Shown here in pieces: positions 1 through 10,534 of a stretch of 64,000 nt of DNA. The stretch comes from Lepraria neglecta (lineage: Eukaryota; Ascomycota; Lecanoromycetes; Lecanorales; Stereocaulaceae). The notes below the pieces were generated by a model that was not told the origin of the DNA, searched no databases, and saw nothing but the letters and a program-made list of their open reading frames with translations. The stretch lies in the NCBI GenBank assembly GCA_033220425.1, contig CM065649.1:744001-808000 (forward strand). Direction: 5' to 3'. Positions within the stretch are counted from its first letter, which is position 1; the number at the start of each line of letters is the position of its first letter. Position numbers and translations under genes: made by a program.

Positions 1-204
1 GGGGGGAAGACTGACGACGGTGCTGGCGCTGGGAAGGATAGGCTTGTGGAAATGGAGAGGGAGAAGAAGCGGAAGGCTAAGGAGGAAAAGAAGAGTAAGA
101 ACAAGTGCAGAGATGAGGGCGGGGACGAGAACGGTGGTGAGTTACAACTAGGCGGGACCTTCGATAAGAAGGGGAGGAAGTTGCATTTGTGGGAGGAGAT
201 TTGA
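1..204 (+). CDS. 3' end of a gene with a Lys-rich C-terminus (partial)
   Basis: Frame 1 is open from the first base of the window to a TGA at 202-204. It encodes about 67 residues: a Gly/Asp start, a run rich in Lys, Glu and Arg (EREKKRKAKEEKKSKNK), then an acidic Gly-rich stretch and a short tail ending in LHLWEEI. Codon choice looks coding and no stop interrupts it. The body of the protein lies upstream of the window, so the function cannot be assigned. A charged helical tail like this is common in nuclear or nucleolar proteins, but that is only a guess. Confidence 0.6.
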   Translation, partial: GGKTDDGAGAGKDRLVEMEREKKRKAKEEKKSKNKCRDEGGDENGGELQLGGTFDKKGRKLHLWEEI

Positions 205-828
205 TTTTCATGTTGCATTTATGGGGCGAGATTGCTAATTCATATCGTGTCAATATTTAGTGCTACTGAATCCAGCTTTCCAAAGAGCATTGCTCTAACA
301 TCAGAGATCATTTGCTCAAGTTCTTCTGGAGGAGATTGCAAATTGAATACGGTACGCAAAGCATGCGTTGATAACACGGTGAAGGATGGTTTGGGTCGTG
401 TATATACCTCTAGGTACGGTTTGGACGAGAACGGAGCATGGGGTATGCCATGCAGAGGGGTCTGAGGTCAGCCAGTTGGATCTTAACACGCTTGACACTT
501 TCAATTCAGATGTTAGATAGCTCATTGAATTCCGTTTCCCCCAGCTCACTGCTCTTGTCACTTAATAGTCCACAGAAATACCCTAGGCAATAAGACTTCC
601 AGACAAGAATCTTCCATTCGCCACTCATACAAAGGTTACCCAAATCGGCACTTCATAGAACCAAGATACTTTTTCATTCGCTACTCATGCACGTTACACA
701 TATACTCACCAGCCACTCATACGTCCAATACATACACCCACGCGTTTATCAGCTTCATACAAACATCATTACATGACCCAAAAGCCCCAAACTCAACATG
801 CTCACTTGCTACACCATCACGTATATCA
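205..828. other. intergenic, convergent gene ends
   Basis: This stretch lies between the stop of the partial plus-strand gene and the stop of the minus-strand glutaminase gene. It holds only short overlapping ORFs without recognisable similarity and is best read as two 3' untranslated regions. An A/C-rich segment runs from about 600 to 800. I see no RNA gene or repeat. Confidence 0.6.
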
Positions 829-3622
829 TCACAATTCTCCAGCCCCAGCCCCAAGCGTTAACACGACCTGATCCCTCGGATCTACTCCCTTCAACTTCTC
901 CTCCTTATCCAAAAACGCCAACCCCTCCATAGCCATCCCCCCACAAGCCTTCCCAAGCGTCAAAAACGCAAAATGAGCACCAATAACCGGCCTCGCCATG
1001 AATGTAATTCCAGGGAATCCGCCCTCGCCTTCAGTATCATAGCAGTCCGTGAAAGGCCGATCCGTGCTAGTTTCGTTGAGCCAAAGAGCTACACTATCCA
1101 AGATTTCCGAGCGCGTTGATTTCGACGCTACGGCTGCGGCGAAGAATTCCCAGTCGGATTTTGTGTAGAGGTGGCGAGAGTCGAGAGGGAGACCGTAGCG
1201 CTGGCGGACAGCGTGGTACCAGTCGGATTGCATTTTGTAGATGTAGTTGGGTACGAAGCCTGTTCTGTTCGATTTTTCGTTCTTGGGTGGGTCCAGGGGA
1301 ATTTGCTCCTGGTGCCCGACGGTACCCTGGGTCTCGGGTGTAGCGAGCGAGGTGCCTTCGAGGTTGAAGCAGAGGAGAGAGTCGGCGAAGAGATTGTACA
1401 GCGTCGTCCAGGAGCCGTACCAGTGGTAGGCTAATTTCGCGTGGGTACCATCACGCGATATACCGAATTCCTCCCATTTGTCAACGTATGCTTCTGAGAT
1501 GTTCTAGAAAATTCATTGTCAGCACTGGAAAAGTGCCACAGAAGAAAGTTGAATGCCCACCTTGTAGTGCTTGTAATCTTCGGTATTGCCGACTGTTTTA
1601 GCAATACCGCTCATTGCTTTGATACCGAGGATACCCTTGAGAGCCAAGTTTGTCTGAAGTTGAAGGGGTCCAGCGAAGTCGTCCGTGGATACTGTGTATT
1701 GTTAGCGAAGGTTTTCATCAAATCGATAATGATAGAGAAAATGCGTACGTTGATGATCCGGCTCCAAAGAAAACTCGACAAGGTAGGCTGTCCATTGTTT
1801 CCAAAGCTTGTAACTTTTCTTGACCCATTTCTGTGCTTGCTTCACGCCTTTGGTTGATCCACCCCAGGAATCATCGAGCCCAACGACCCCGTCTCTTTCT
1901 TCGAGATTATTCAAAGAGAAAGCGCTCGTCGTGAGATTGGCATCGAAGCTATCGGTTCCTATGCTCGACCAGTGGGAGCCAGCAGCTACACCAGTATCGT
2001 AGCTCAGACTATTGACGATCGCCAAGCCCATGATTAAGATGTTTCCACATTCTTCTACAGGCATATACTCGTCTCGGCCGTCAGGGTGACCAGTAGCGTT
2101 GGGGAAGTGAGCACCCAGATCGTGCAGGGCGTACTTATTCGGGTATTGCCCGCTCAGGGTGTGCTCAAGTATCGGTTCAAGCAGGTATGCCAACCACCTA
2201 GGATTGGTGTAGAGGAAGAACGGGAAGGCCGGGAAGATCACATCGATGGTCTGGAAGTTTCCGTTGGAAGAGATCTCCTTGAGGAATAAAATTGGGTTGT
2301 CAGGAGTGCCAGAGAAGCTTGTCGCACCCATGGCCTGGCGAGCGGTTAAAGCGACGATGTCCACGTAGTCCTCCGCACCAGATTCATACGCATCTTTAGC
2401 GAGCTGTGTAGAGTAATTGGACGCAAGCATGAAAGCATTGTGGTAATCCATATAGTGAAAGGCGAGCAGCGATTCGACCGAAGAGAACCAGGATGCCCAA
2501 AGTGGTCTCATGAAAGTAAGACCCCGCGCCGAAGCAAATTGGACAACAGGATCCTGGATGTGCGCAATGGTGAACATCACGCTTGTGCTGCTTGGAGTGG
2601 ACGAGGAAGATGAAGCATTCAGGTGGAAGGACTTGGCGAATGCGAAGACAGGCTCTTGTTCCATGATTCCTCGAAAATCGTCGTCAATCGAATTCTGGAG
2701 TGTACCAGTCCGAGCGAAACGCGGGCGCAGCAGGCCTGATGTTCCGGACTCATGACGCACATCCTAACAACAATCAATCAGTGGTACGGGTCTGCAAGGC
2801 GATGGTCGAACCTACCGATGGAGCCGAGAAATGTAGAGTACCCCATTCTGCCTGGTCTCGCCATTCAGAGAGAAGCTGTTCTGTCTGCCTCCTGATTTTC
2901 CAGGTCTTTAAGCCTTTACCGCCTCCAAGCTGTTGCTGGCCAAATTCCCAGACGATGTCACTAGCCCTGTTGCCGCTCACCCACTGGCCGTTCACGTCGA
3001 TATAGATGTCAATGTTGAAGCCACCTGAGACATGGACTGTAACGTAGGAGGCAGGGATTGATTGGCGAAGGGTCGATGTTGGGGTAATGGGTGAAAGGAA
3101 CGAGATGACGACCTCCAGAGGCTCACTCGACTTTGCAGAAGAGACAGGAGCGGGTATCAAGTATGTCAAGTTCGTCGTTGAGGCGTCAAATGTAGCGCCA
3201 ACGTAGGTACAGAAGGAGACGTTAAAGCTAGAACGAACAAGTCAGCCTTTCTCCCTGCGATGTGTCTGTGTCTGGTCCTTTACCCGTAGTCTCCCCCAAG
3301 ATTCAGAGAGTCGTGAGGCCTGCCCAGCAGAGGATATACAAATCCGCTGTCAGGTACAGCAGCGAGGATGCCGAAGCCCATCTGAGTAAATACAGCCATT
3401 AGCGCTAGGCATCTCTCGAGCTCAGACGATGGGCCATTACCTCCCCCCAGTCCAAAACATCGGCCATTTGTCCCATGGCGTGTCCCTCGCACTGCCTAAC
3501 CAAGTACTCAAGTAAGGGTTCCTCACAGCCAAAGGCAGTACTGGAGGATTAAGTCTCGAGGCCCCCACAGGAAGACTCAGCAGCGCCGTGCCGGCGGCAG
3601 CGGCTGCGAAGAGCCAATGCAT
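829..3622 (-). CDS. gtaA: secreted glutaminase GtaA-like protein; one-base frameshift at the exon 1/2 junction
   Basis: Fungal GtaA-type glutaminases are secreted and hydrolyse glutamine to glutamate and ammonia; the family has DUF5127, DUF4965 and DUF1793 regions. Six exons fit by phase: 3622-3441, 3381-3284, 3227-2816, 2763-1749, 1691-1561 and 1503-829, giving about 837 residues. The N-terminus (MHWLFAAAAAGTALLSLPVG) is a signal peptide. Family-like stretches include PLAVRNPYLSTWL, the central EYMPVEECGN block and the C-terminal DRPFTDCYDTE and FMARPVIGAHFA blocks. Exons 2 to 6 join in phase. Exon 1 ends at a good donor (3440-3439) two bases into a codon, while exon 2 must begin at a codon boundary, so one base is missing. 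The likely site is the run of six C at 3443-3448 (plus strand), where a seventh would restore the frame. This is either a sequencing error or a real disabling mutation. Family assignment is firm; the enzyme activity is inferred from the family. Confidence 0.82.
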
Positions 3623-4707
3623 CGCTGTTGTATAGAAGAGAATATATACCTTACGCTGAAGGACAGACCAGCTAAGAACGGGTATAAAGAAGAAAAGAAG
3701 AAGCGGGGGTTCTCTAGTCTATTCTATAAGTAGGATGTCAGCTCCAGCGTGACCGGTGCTTCAAACACCAACAACCAGCTGACTCGGCCTCATGCAGCAA
3801 CCTCGGAAAAGGCGGGGGGGTGGGCTGCATAATATGCATAAGCGCATAATTAAGGACATAAATATCATAGGAATTGTCTCATGCAGGGCGTTCCTAGTTT
3901 CTAGGTAACACGCGATTCGTACCGGTCGAGCCCGGGTCGAGCTCCGTAGCAAAACCTCCGGTGGGCTTCATCCCCGATTGAGAAGGACGAGGCGTGATCT
4001 AACAACCCACTTTAAATGTGTATGAATATGAGGTCTTTCAAGCCACAGGAGCATATACGTCGTTTAATATCCCTAGAGACTGATGTTCTATGCCCTTACG
4101 AAGGGAGATGTCTGGTAATAAAGACCTGGCGAACTGGGAATATCCGAGCTCTACTACATGAGCGTTGCTTGCTCTCTGGGCTTAACGGCTATTGATCGAA
4201 GTGCCTCGGGACGGTCATTCGTCAGGTATAACAAGCTCTCTGAGTATTAGTTTTGAGCGTCAAATGCCAATAAACCAATTCTACATTAGTGGATGGTAGA
4301 CCAGCTCTGTTCGAGTAGAAGAGTTAAATGGCTTGTAGACCTACTCGCGGAAGCTGCCACTGTCGGAAACCATGCTCATTCCTCAAGCCTGGCATACCAT
4401 TTTGAGTATTGCTTCAAGCTTTTTGGGCCATCTAGATGGACCTTCAAGGGCCCACCGAGCAACAGAAATGATTCCCTGATCCTGCCATTTGTGTGAACTT
4501 CCAGCTCAATAATTGACCCTATCAAACCGTTAGAGTGTTTCTTCGAGCTTTAGGCACCATGTACCTCTGTAATCACGATATTACCATGCCAAAGTCCAAT
4601 CTCTTCTGACCTTTCCAATCCGTGAACTTTGAGCTCAATCATCGACACTACCGAACCATTCTCGTATTTCCCTTTCTCTAATCCTGTTCCCTTCGCGCCC
4701 TCCCAGC
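3623..4707. other. intergenic, upstream of the glutaminase gene
   Basis: About 1.1 kb separates the glutaminase start from the MED10 stop. It should contain the glutaminase promoter, its 5' leader and the MED10 3' end. Only short ORFs without recognisable content are present. I see no tRNA, repeat or transposon remnant. Confidence 0.55.
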
Positions 4708-5259
4708 TCAACTCCCATTCACCCTCGCCTCCTCCTCCATCCTATTCCCCTCTAGTATGCTCTTCACCTTTCCCTCCTCCTCGGGCAAATGCCTAACAAT
4801 TTCATCGGCAAGACAATCCCTAAACCTCGCAAACGCCTCGCTCTTCCCCTTCAGAAACTGATTGCTCCTCTGCACCACTTCAATCAATTCGCGAGTGTAG
4901 ATGTCTGGATTGCGGCCTTGATCTATGTAGTCGATAATTTCGGGGGGTAGGTGGATGGGGAGGGCGGAGGAGGAGGCGGAGAGGGCGGAGAGGGAGGTGG
5001 TGAGTTGGTGACTATGAGGTTGAGCACAATCGTGTTAGTGGACTAGCTTGTAGGGAAGAGTGTGGAGAGGAGGCACGTACATGTTGCGCACGAGTCCCTG
5101 CTGGGTTTCTGGGCCTAGGTAGCCGTGGACGTTGGATTGGATCTCGAAGAGGTTTTGGATCACGTTTTTGAGACGGTCTTGAGGCTTGTGTTAGCTCGGA
5201 ATCTAGATGCAGAGATAGTGGTATGTACCATCGACTGAGTCTGCTGTCATTGGAGCCAT
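4708..5259 (-). CDS. MED10: Mediator complex subunit 10 (MED10/Nut2)
   Basis: MED10 is a small middle-module subunit of Mediator, which links transcription activators to RNA polymerase II in the nucleus. Three exons fit by phase: 5259-5229, 5177-5081 and 5011-4708, giving 143 residues, normal for the family. The first exon is only 31 nt (MAPMTADSVD). Diagnostic stretches are DRLKNVIQNLFEIQSNVHGY in the first helix and NPDIYTRELIEVVQRSNQFL followed by GKSEAFARFRDCLADEI. Both introns have GTAC-type donors and CAAG or ATAG acceptors. The longest uninterrupted ORF here is too short to reveal the gene, so the call rests on splicing and homology. It lies about 430 bp downstream of the kinase gene on the same strand, with no evident functional link. 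Confidence 0.9.
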
Positions 5260-5692
5260 ATTTGCAGCAGCGAATGCTGAACCGGGAGCTTTGTAAATAG
5301 GAAGTGTTGGCGGACTAAAAGATAATCTTCCAAATGCGGATAGAACTATTACTAGCGCCGCACTGCTAGCTTAATCGACATATGCTTCATACAATTCTGG
5401 CTTAACGGCTTTCAACCCTTACACAGTTCCAGTTTGATTGTCATCACAATATATCCACTCTGGGTTGAACTGCATGCAATAGTGGCGTGCTTCCGGCTCA
5501 ATCTTCATGAGAATCTGTAAAGACAGTCCTGGCTCGACTACTTCCAATGTTGACGCGCTTCTACCTTCAATGTTATGAAACTCATACATTAAGGTTCTGT
5601 AATATTTGATGTGCTTACAAGGATTTGACATGGTGATTGACTCTATTTCTATTCAAAAAGTGCAGGGCGATGCCCGTAAAGACCTATGATTA
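5260..5692. other. short intergenic region between kinase and MED10
   Basis: About 430 bp contain the MED10 promoter and the kinase 3' end. A 70-codon ATG ORF at 5419-5631 on the minus strand has no recognisable domain and overlaps this regulatory space, so I do not call it a gene. Confidence 0.5.
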
Positions 5693-8600
5693 TCATACAT
5701 CCCGGATTCGCATGTCCCTTGATGGCGGTGTATTTGCGACACCGCTATCAATTTCCGTCTCCACCATCTCAAGCCCGGCTAGATCGGGGTAGCGTTTACT
5801 GAAATTGGCCTCCCAGTCATCATTTGGCCCATCGGTTGGTACATCCGAAGGGGGTGGCTGTTGCTGTAATCGTGGCGGTAGAGGTTTCTTGGAAATGAGG
5901 GAGGCGGGTTTGGCGGGTGATTGTGGTGGTCTATCGCCTGTCCGTAGGTTTTGAGGTTTCGTCTGCGGCTTGGGAGGGGCTGTAGGCCTGGTAGCCGGGC
6001 GCTCGGATGGAGGAGCGCTGTGTTGGGGAAGGTTGTTCGGATTTGCTGGTAGACTTGACGTGGATGGTTTAGGTCGATTACTGGCAGGAGGTAAGGGCAT
6101 GTTGGGAGGCAAATTCGGTAGCGGTTTCGGTCTCGAGAGTAGTTGCGAGCTTGTACTGTTCGAGGGTGGTTTTGCTGGGATTTGGCGAGATGAGGTTCTA
6201 ACTGGGAGATGTTGCTGGTCTGGCGAGTCTGTGAAGCGACCGTACCCAAACGCAGTCTTCGTTGGCGATGGTGAAGCTCTACTACTCTCATCAAGCAGCG
6301 ACTGCACTTTATTCTGTATCGAAGCTGCTTTATTGTTCATAGGTCCTCCTCCTGGTCGTCCTCGGCCACCATCACCACCTTCCGCAAGGCGTTGACGATA
6401 AGCAGCTGCTGCATCAGCGACTCGTTTCTCTTCTTGAGAAAGACGTCGTCGCTCGAGCTCCCGCCTCATCTCGGGAGGAATTTCTTGTGATTCTTCCAAA
6501 TCATTGCCATCATCACTCCTACCATCTGTTGCCTCGGACCCTGCTATCGGCGTAAGATCATGAGCTCCACGCACAGGTGAGCGGCTTGAGTCTCGCTGTT
6601 CAGGGCCGCTAGTGTTGGTTTCAAATCGTTTGAAAGCGTCTCCGAACCGACCAGCGAGAAGCGATTTAGTTCCTGATAGAGACACTGATGGCATACTAGC
6701 CCGCTTGATGTGTCTTGATCCACTACTAAGTCGTTTCTCTTTTCGCTTTGATGCGTCCTCTTCTTCCATTGCTTTGAGGAAATCCACGTTTGAATCGATT
6801 CTGACTGCCTCCTCTCCGTCGTCTGCATCTCCAGTCTGAGCTGAGGTCATGAGTGATTCATGAGGTGTCTCTTCGTTGTTTCGTGAGTTGGACCTCTCCA
6901 GCGACAGTCTGCGTAATATGTTTGGCTTCGGCGGTGTCTGCACGCTCGTTGGTCTTGCTTTCGAATTCGCCGATTTTGACCGCTGCACACTGCCATCTAT
7001 GCCTCCAAGATACGTCGATCGATGACTCGTCTCCGGCGAAGGTTGGGTAGACTGTGATGCATCAAGTGTCAAAATTTGCGATCTTGATCGGTGTTCAAGT
7101 AGAGGAGATTGCGTATGGCCAGCAGTATCAGCCCGCAATGAAGCAGCAGCCAGCTCGGATGCATTAGATGCCCTAGGTTGACTTGAAGCCCGCGGACTTT
7201 CGGAAGAAGGGGGGAAGCGAAATATAGTGGGACGACCGGTAGGAGCTGTACTTTTGAGAGGAGGAGAAGGAGGCGAAGGAGACGTCATGGTACCCGTAGA
7301 CACCATGGCGCTTCGTTGGGCAGTTGGTTGTTGCGTGGTAATGTTAGGAATGGGTTTTGGTTTTGGAACATCATTTGCGCTAGGGTTTGCATTTCTTTCG
7401 ATATTCTGAATCTGTGAAGAAGGCTGTGGTTGGGTAGCAGCTCTCGGTTGTGCTTTCGGTTGGGCGAAGGCGTCGTCTGCCAAGTAGTTGGTCACGCGTT
7501 GAGAAATGTCTTGCGCAGGCTTCTTCTTGGGTTCTGACTTGGGATTGAAGGCGAATTTACTCCCAGAATCGTGAAGCAAGGTGAATTCGTCCAAAGGTGG
7601 GAATCTGACCGAGGCATCATCTAAGACAGCAGCATCAGATGCAGTCGCTGGAGCTGAGTCGAGAGCGGCCCAAGGATCATTCCCTGCACCTCTTAGAGGA
7701 GAAGGACTTGGCTTGGGCACTTTTGGGTCTCCTTCAACCTTGGTCGGCCTTCCGCGCCGCATGGGAGTAATATCTGGTATGCTATGCTTTTCTTCGGTGG
7801 GAGGGGCACGAAATGCGCCAGCCATTGGGGGCGTTGCTACATCTGGTTCACGCGGGGGCAAATGCTGGTTTCGTCGAGCCTCTGACTGAGTCCGGCCAAC
7901 GTATATCTGCCAGCGTCAGTAATGATCTCGTGAATTAGGAGATGTTTACTTACATCTTTGATCGGGACATCCGTACCACGTAGATGACTGACATCGCGCA
8001 TCACCTGATATATGTTGGGTCGCTGTTGTGGATTCTCTCTTAACATCCATGCTGCAGGAGTCAGCGAGATCCTTTCTAGTATAGGCGGCAAGTACTAACC
8101 GATGAGCTTTTTAATCTGGTCTGAGAACGATGGATAACCTGGAAACTTGAAGCTTGCATTGAGTATAGCCATCTGACCCTGCTCTTCGAATGGTGTCTTG
8201 TAGTAGCAGAGCTTGTACAGCAGGACTCCCAGTGCCCAGATGTCGCTCTTCTCATCTATAGACTGTTTCCGGTAGACATCGATCATCTCTGGACTCCGGT
8301 ATTGGAGTGTAGTGTGTTTCTGTACGTCATCTTCAATTAACCTACCTTCGGCCGCAGTCGTAGCAGCGGGCCTTGGGGGAGCAGTTGATCCAAAGTCACA
8401 GAGCTTGTATCGGCGCGACGAACCAGAGGTAGTAATGAGAACGTTCTCGACCTTGAGATCTCGGTGCAGGAGGGGCGGTTTGAGGTAGTGCATACAAGCA
8501 ACGCCTTGGGCAACATCGGAGAATATCTTGAGAACTTCAGGCTCAGTAAGACGATTCTGGAGTCGAGTGTTCATGAAGTCGATCAACCCTCCACCATTGC

Positions 8601-9005
8601 AGTATTCCATGAGCAGAAAGACCTCGTAGCCCCCTCCCTTCAACTGAGAAGCGTGCGAATCGATATACGTGACAATATGGTGGCGCCCCTTCAGCTTCTT
8701 CATTGTTTCCACCTCTGTCCTCATGCTGGCCAAAGACTCCTTGTCGGGGACGGCGACCCGCTTGAGGACCGCTCCATCATCCCCATCCACGGCCCTTGGC
8801 AGCCGTACCAGATAGACATGGGCAAACCCCCCTCTGACAGGTATTTCTCTATTACCACTCGGTGCCCACCAACTTGGACTTTTGTACCCGGTACGAAGGT
8901 TCCACTAGGTATGGCAGGAGCCAGAGCAGGGGCAGGGGTACTAGCACTGAAAGCTGGCTGCCGAGCTGGAGGGGCGAAAGCAACAGGATTGAATAGCGCT
9001 GCCAT
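5693..9005 (-). CDS. Ark/Prk (NAK) family Ser/Thr protein kinase; one-base frameshift in the Gly-rich loop
   Basis: NAK-family kinases (yeast Ark1, Prk1, Akl1; animal AAK1, GAK) phosphorylate endocytic adaptors and control actin patches. Exons 9005-8100, 8051-7954 and 7906-5693 give about 1,072 residues once one base is restored. The kinase domain spans roughly residues 40-330, with HRDLKVEN as catalytic loop, LCDFGS as the Mg-binding motif and YRSPEMIDVY after the activation segment. The long C-terminal tail is rich in Pro, Ser and Gln with PP and KPxPP motifs, as in Ark/Prk kinases that bind SH3 proteins. The Gly-rich loop reads SEGG in one frame and AHVYLV in the next; family members have SEGGFAxVYxV. 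One added C in the six-C run near 8827-8832 (plus strand) repairs this exactly. The first ATG in frame gives MAALFNPVAF. Which paralogue it is cannot be decided here. Confidence 0.88.
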
Positions 9006-10534
9006 GGCGGAGCGCGGGCAAACAGCGAACGCTGCGTAGGAAGGGGGGCTAACGTGGCGCCATTGAATAGTGCGTGCGGTGCTGAGTCTAGAAGGTGGTA
9101 ACAAACTGACTGGGTACCATACAAAGCCAAATGTTGCGCATTCAGACCTCAGCTGCCGCAGGCAACTCTTCAAGGTTCCCTCTCGGCTGTGTATCAAAAT
9201 GGGCGAGGATCCTCGCCAAGCCTTTTGACTCTATGATCATCCGCCGCTTACAATTTCCATCGAATGGATTCAAGGCTACGCAATTACACAACAGGGCAGA
9301 TTCAGGGTTGTGAATCCTCTAACGTGTGGTCAAACGTCTGATGAAGCGCTGCCGCTGCGTTGGATAGGATTTTTCCGCACCAAGGTCAAGCTTGGTTTTT
9401 GGATTATTGAATATACTCTCCTCTACGCCATAAAGTGGATCTCGCAGAGAGTGGGCTCGAGAAAAACGTCAAGCACATCGTTTCTAACTCAACGAAGGTG
9501 GAGAGGTCCCTAGGAAGTGCCCAAAGATCCACCCTTAGGCTCCAATCTCGACATATCACGGACGGCAACACCGACAGCGCTAGAGACCCGAGTCCAACCC
9601 ATTCCTCCATGGAACTTATACTGCATGCCTGCATTGTCTCAGCTTATTTGATCCGAAGAACACAAGTAATCAGGTACCTCTTCGAGGCATAGTTTCATGC
9701 ATCATGGGCACTTCCGTAGAAGTTTTTGCATATCACAGGCCCGATATTGTACAACAACAGCAGAGGATGCTCATGTCAGAGTGCTTTGCAGGCCGAAAGG
9801 TAATCCATATCCCTAATGCTCGAGAAAGCGAGCTGATTGGGAAAATCATCAACCGCAAGCGTAGGTACTGTCCAGATAGGAAGAAGACTCATCGACAGAT
9901 GTCTTGTGATATAATAAGCCTTACCGCACTGAATGTCATGCATGAAAAGACGCCACCGCAGTAGCCTCACTTGCCTCACATAGCCAATCTGAGAATAGGC
10001 AGCCTCATCAAGAAGGGTCAAGATGAAATTAGCGCACTAAACAGAAGTGTTAGGAGTACCACGGTATCGCCATTGTTGCCAAAGCTGAGAAATGACCTTT
10101 TCAGCTGGCGAATTATTGGGCCTCCTTTCTCTGTCGAATGAGAGCTGGTTGATGGGTGTTGAAGGCAGAGTTGATGAGAGGTAGTACAAGGCATAGCCCC
10201 TGAACAAACTCGGCGCTAGTACACATAAGGCGCTAGCTTCCGCGTGTGGACAGAGATGCAAGCTTAAATAAAGAGAACGGAATTCCCTCAAATCCAAGCC
10301 CTCAGGACCGCCGACAGCCTTACGAAGTCGCGATCATCAAATGCGCGCCACTTGATGCAGCCTTAAAGATCCCATAATTTCCTTTGTCAACGTGATTGAA
10401 TGCGATTCAGTCTAGTCTCATACGATGCGGCTGAAAGCTGCAAAGTCATTGTCCTTGAACTACGCAGAGTCGTTGGAGAGTGAAACAAATAGGGGAGAAG
10501 AATACAGACTGAGGTGAAAGATTTGGAGGCAATA
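9006..10534. other. divergent intergenic region, kinase/MOT1
   Basis: About 1.5 kb between the divergent starts of the kinase and MOT1 genes must hold both promoters and leaders. Several 60-90 codon ORFs occur on both strands, but none resembles a known protein and their codon use looks random. I see no RNA gene. Confidence 0.5.

Noticed and set aside
5419-5631. 70-codon minus-strand ATG ORF between the kinase and MED10
   Set aside because: It occupies the MED10 promoter region, matches no family and has no splice partner.
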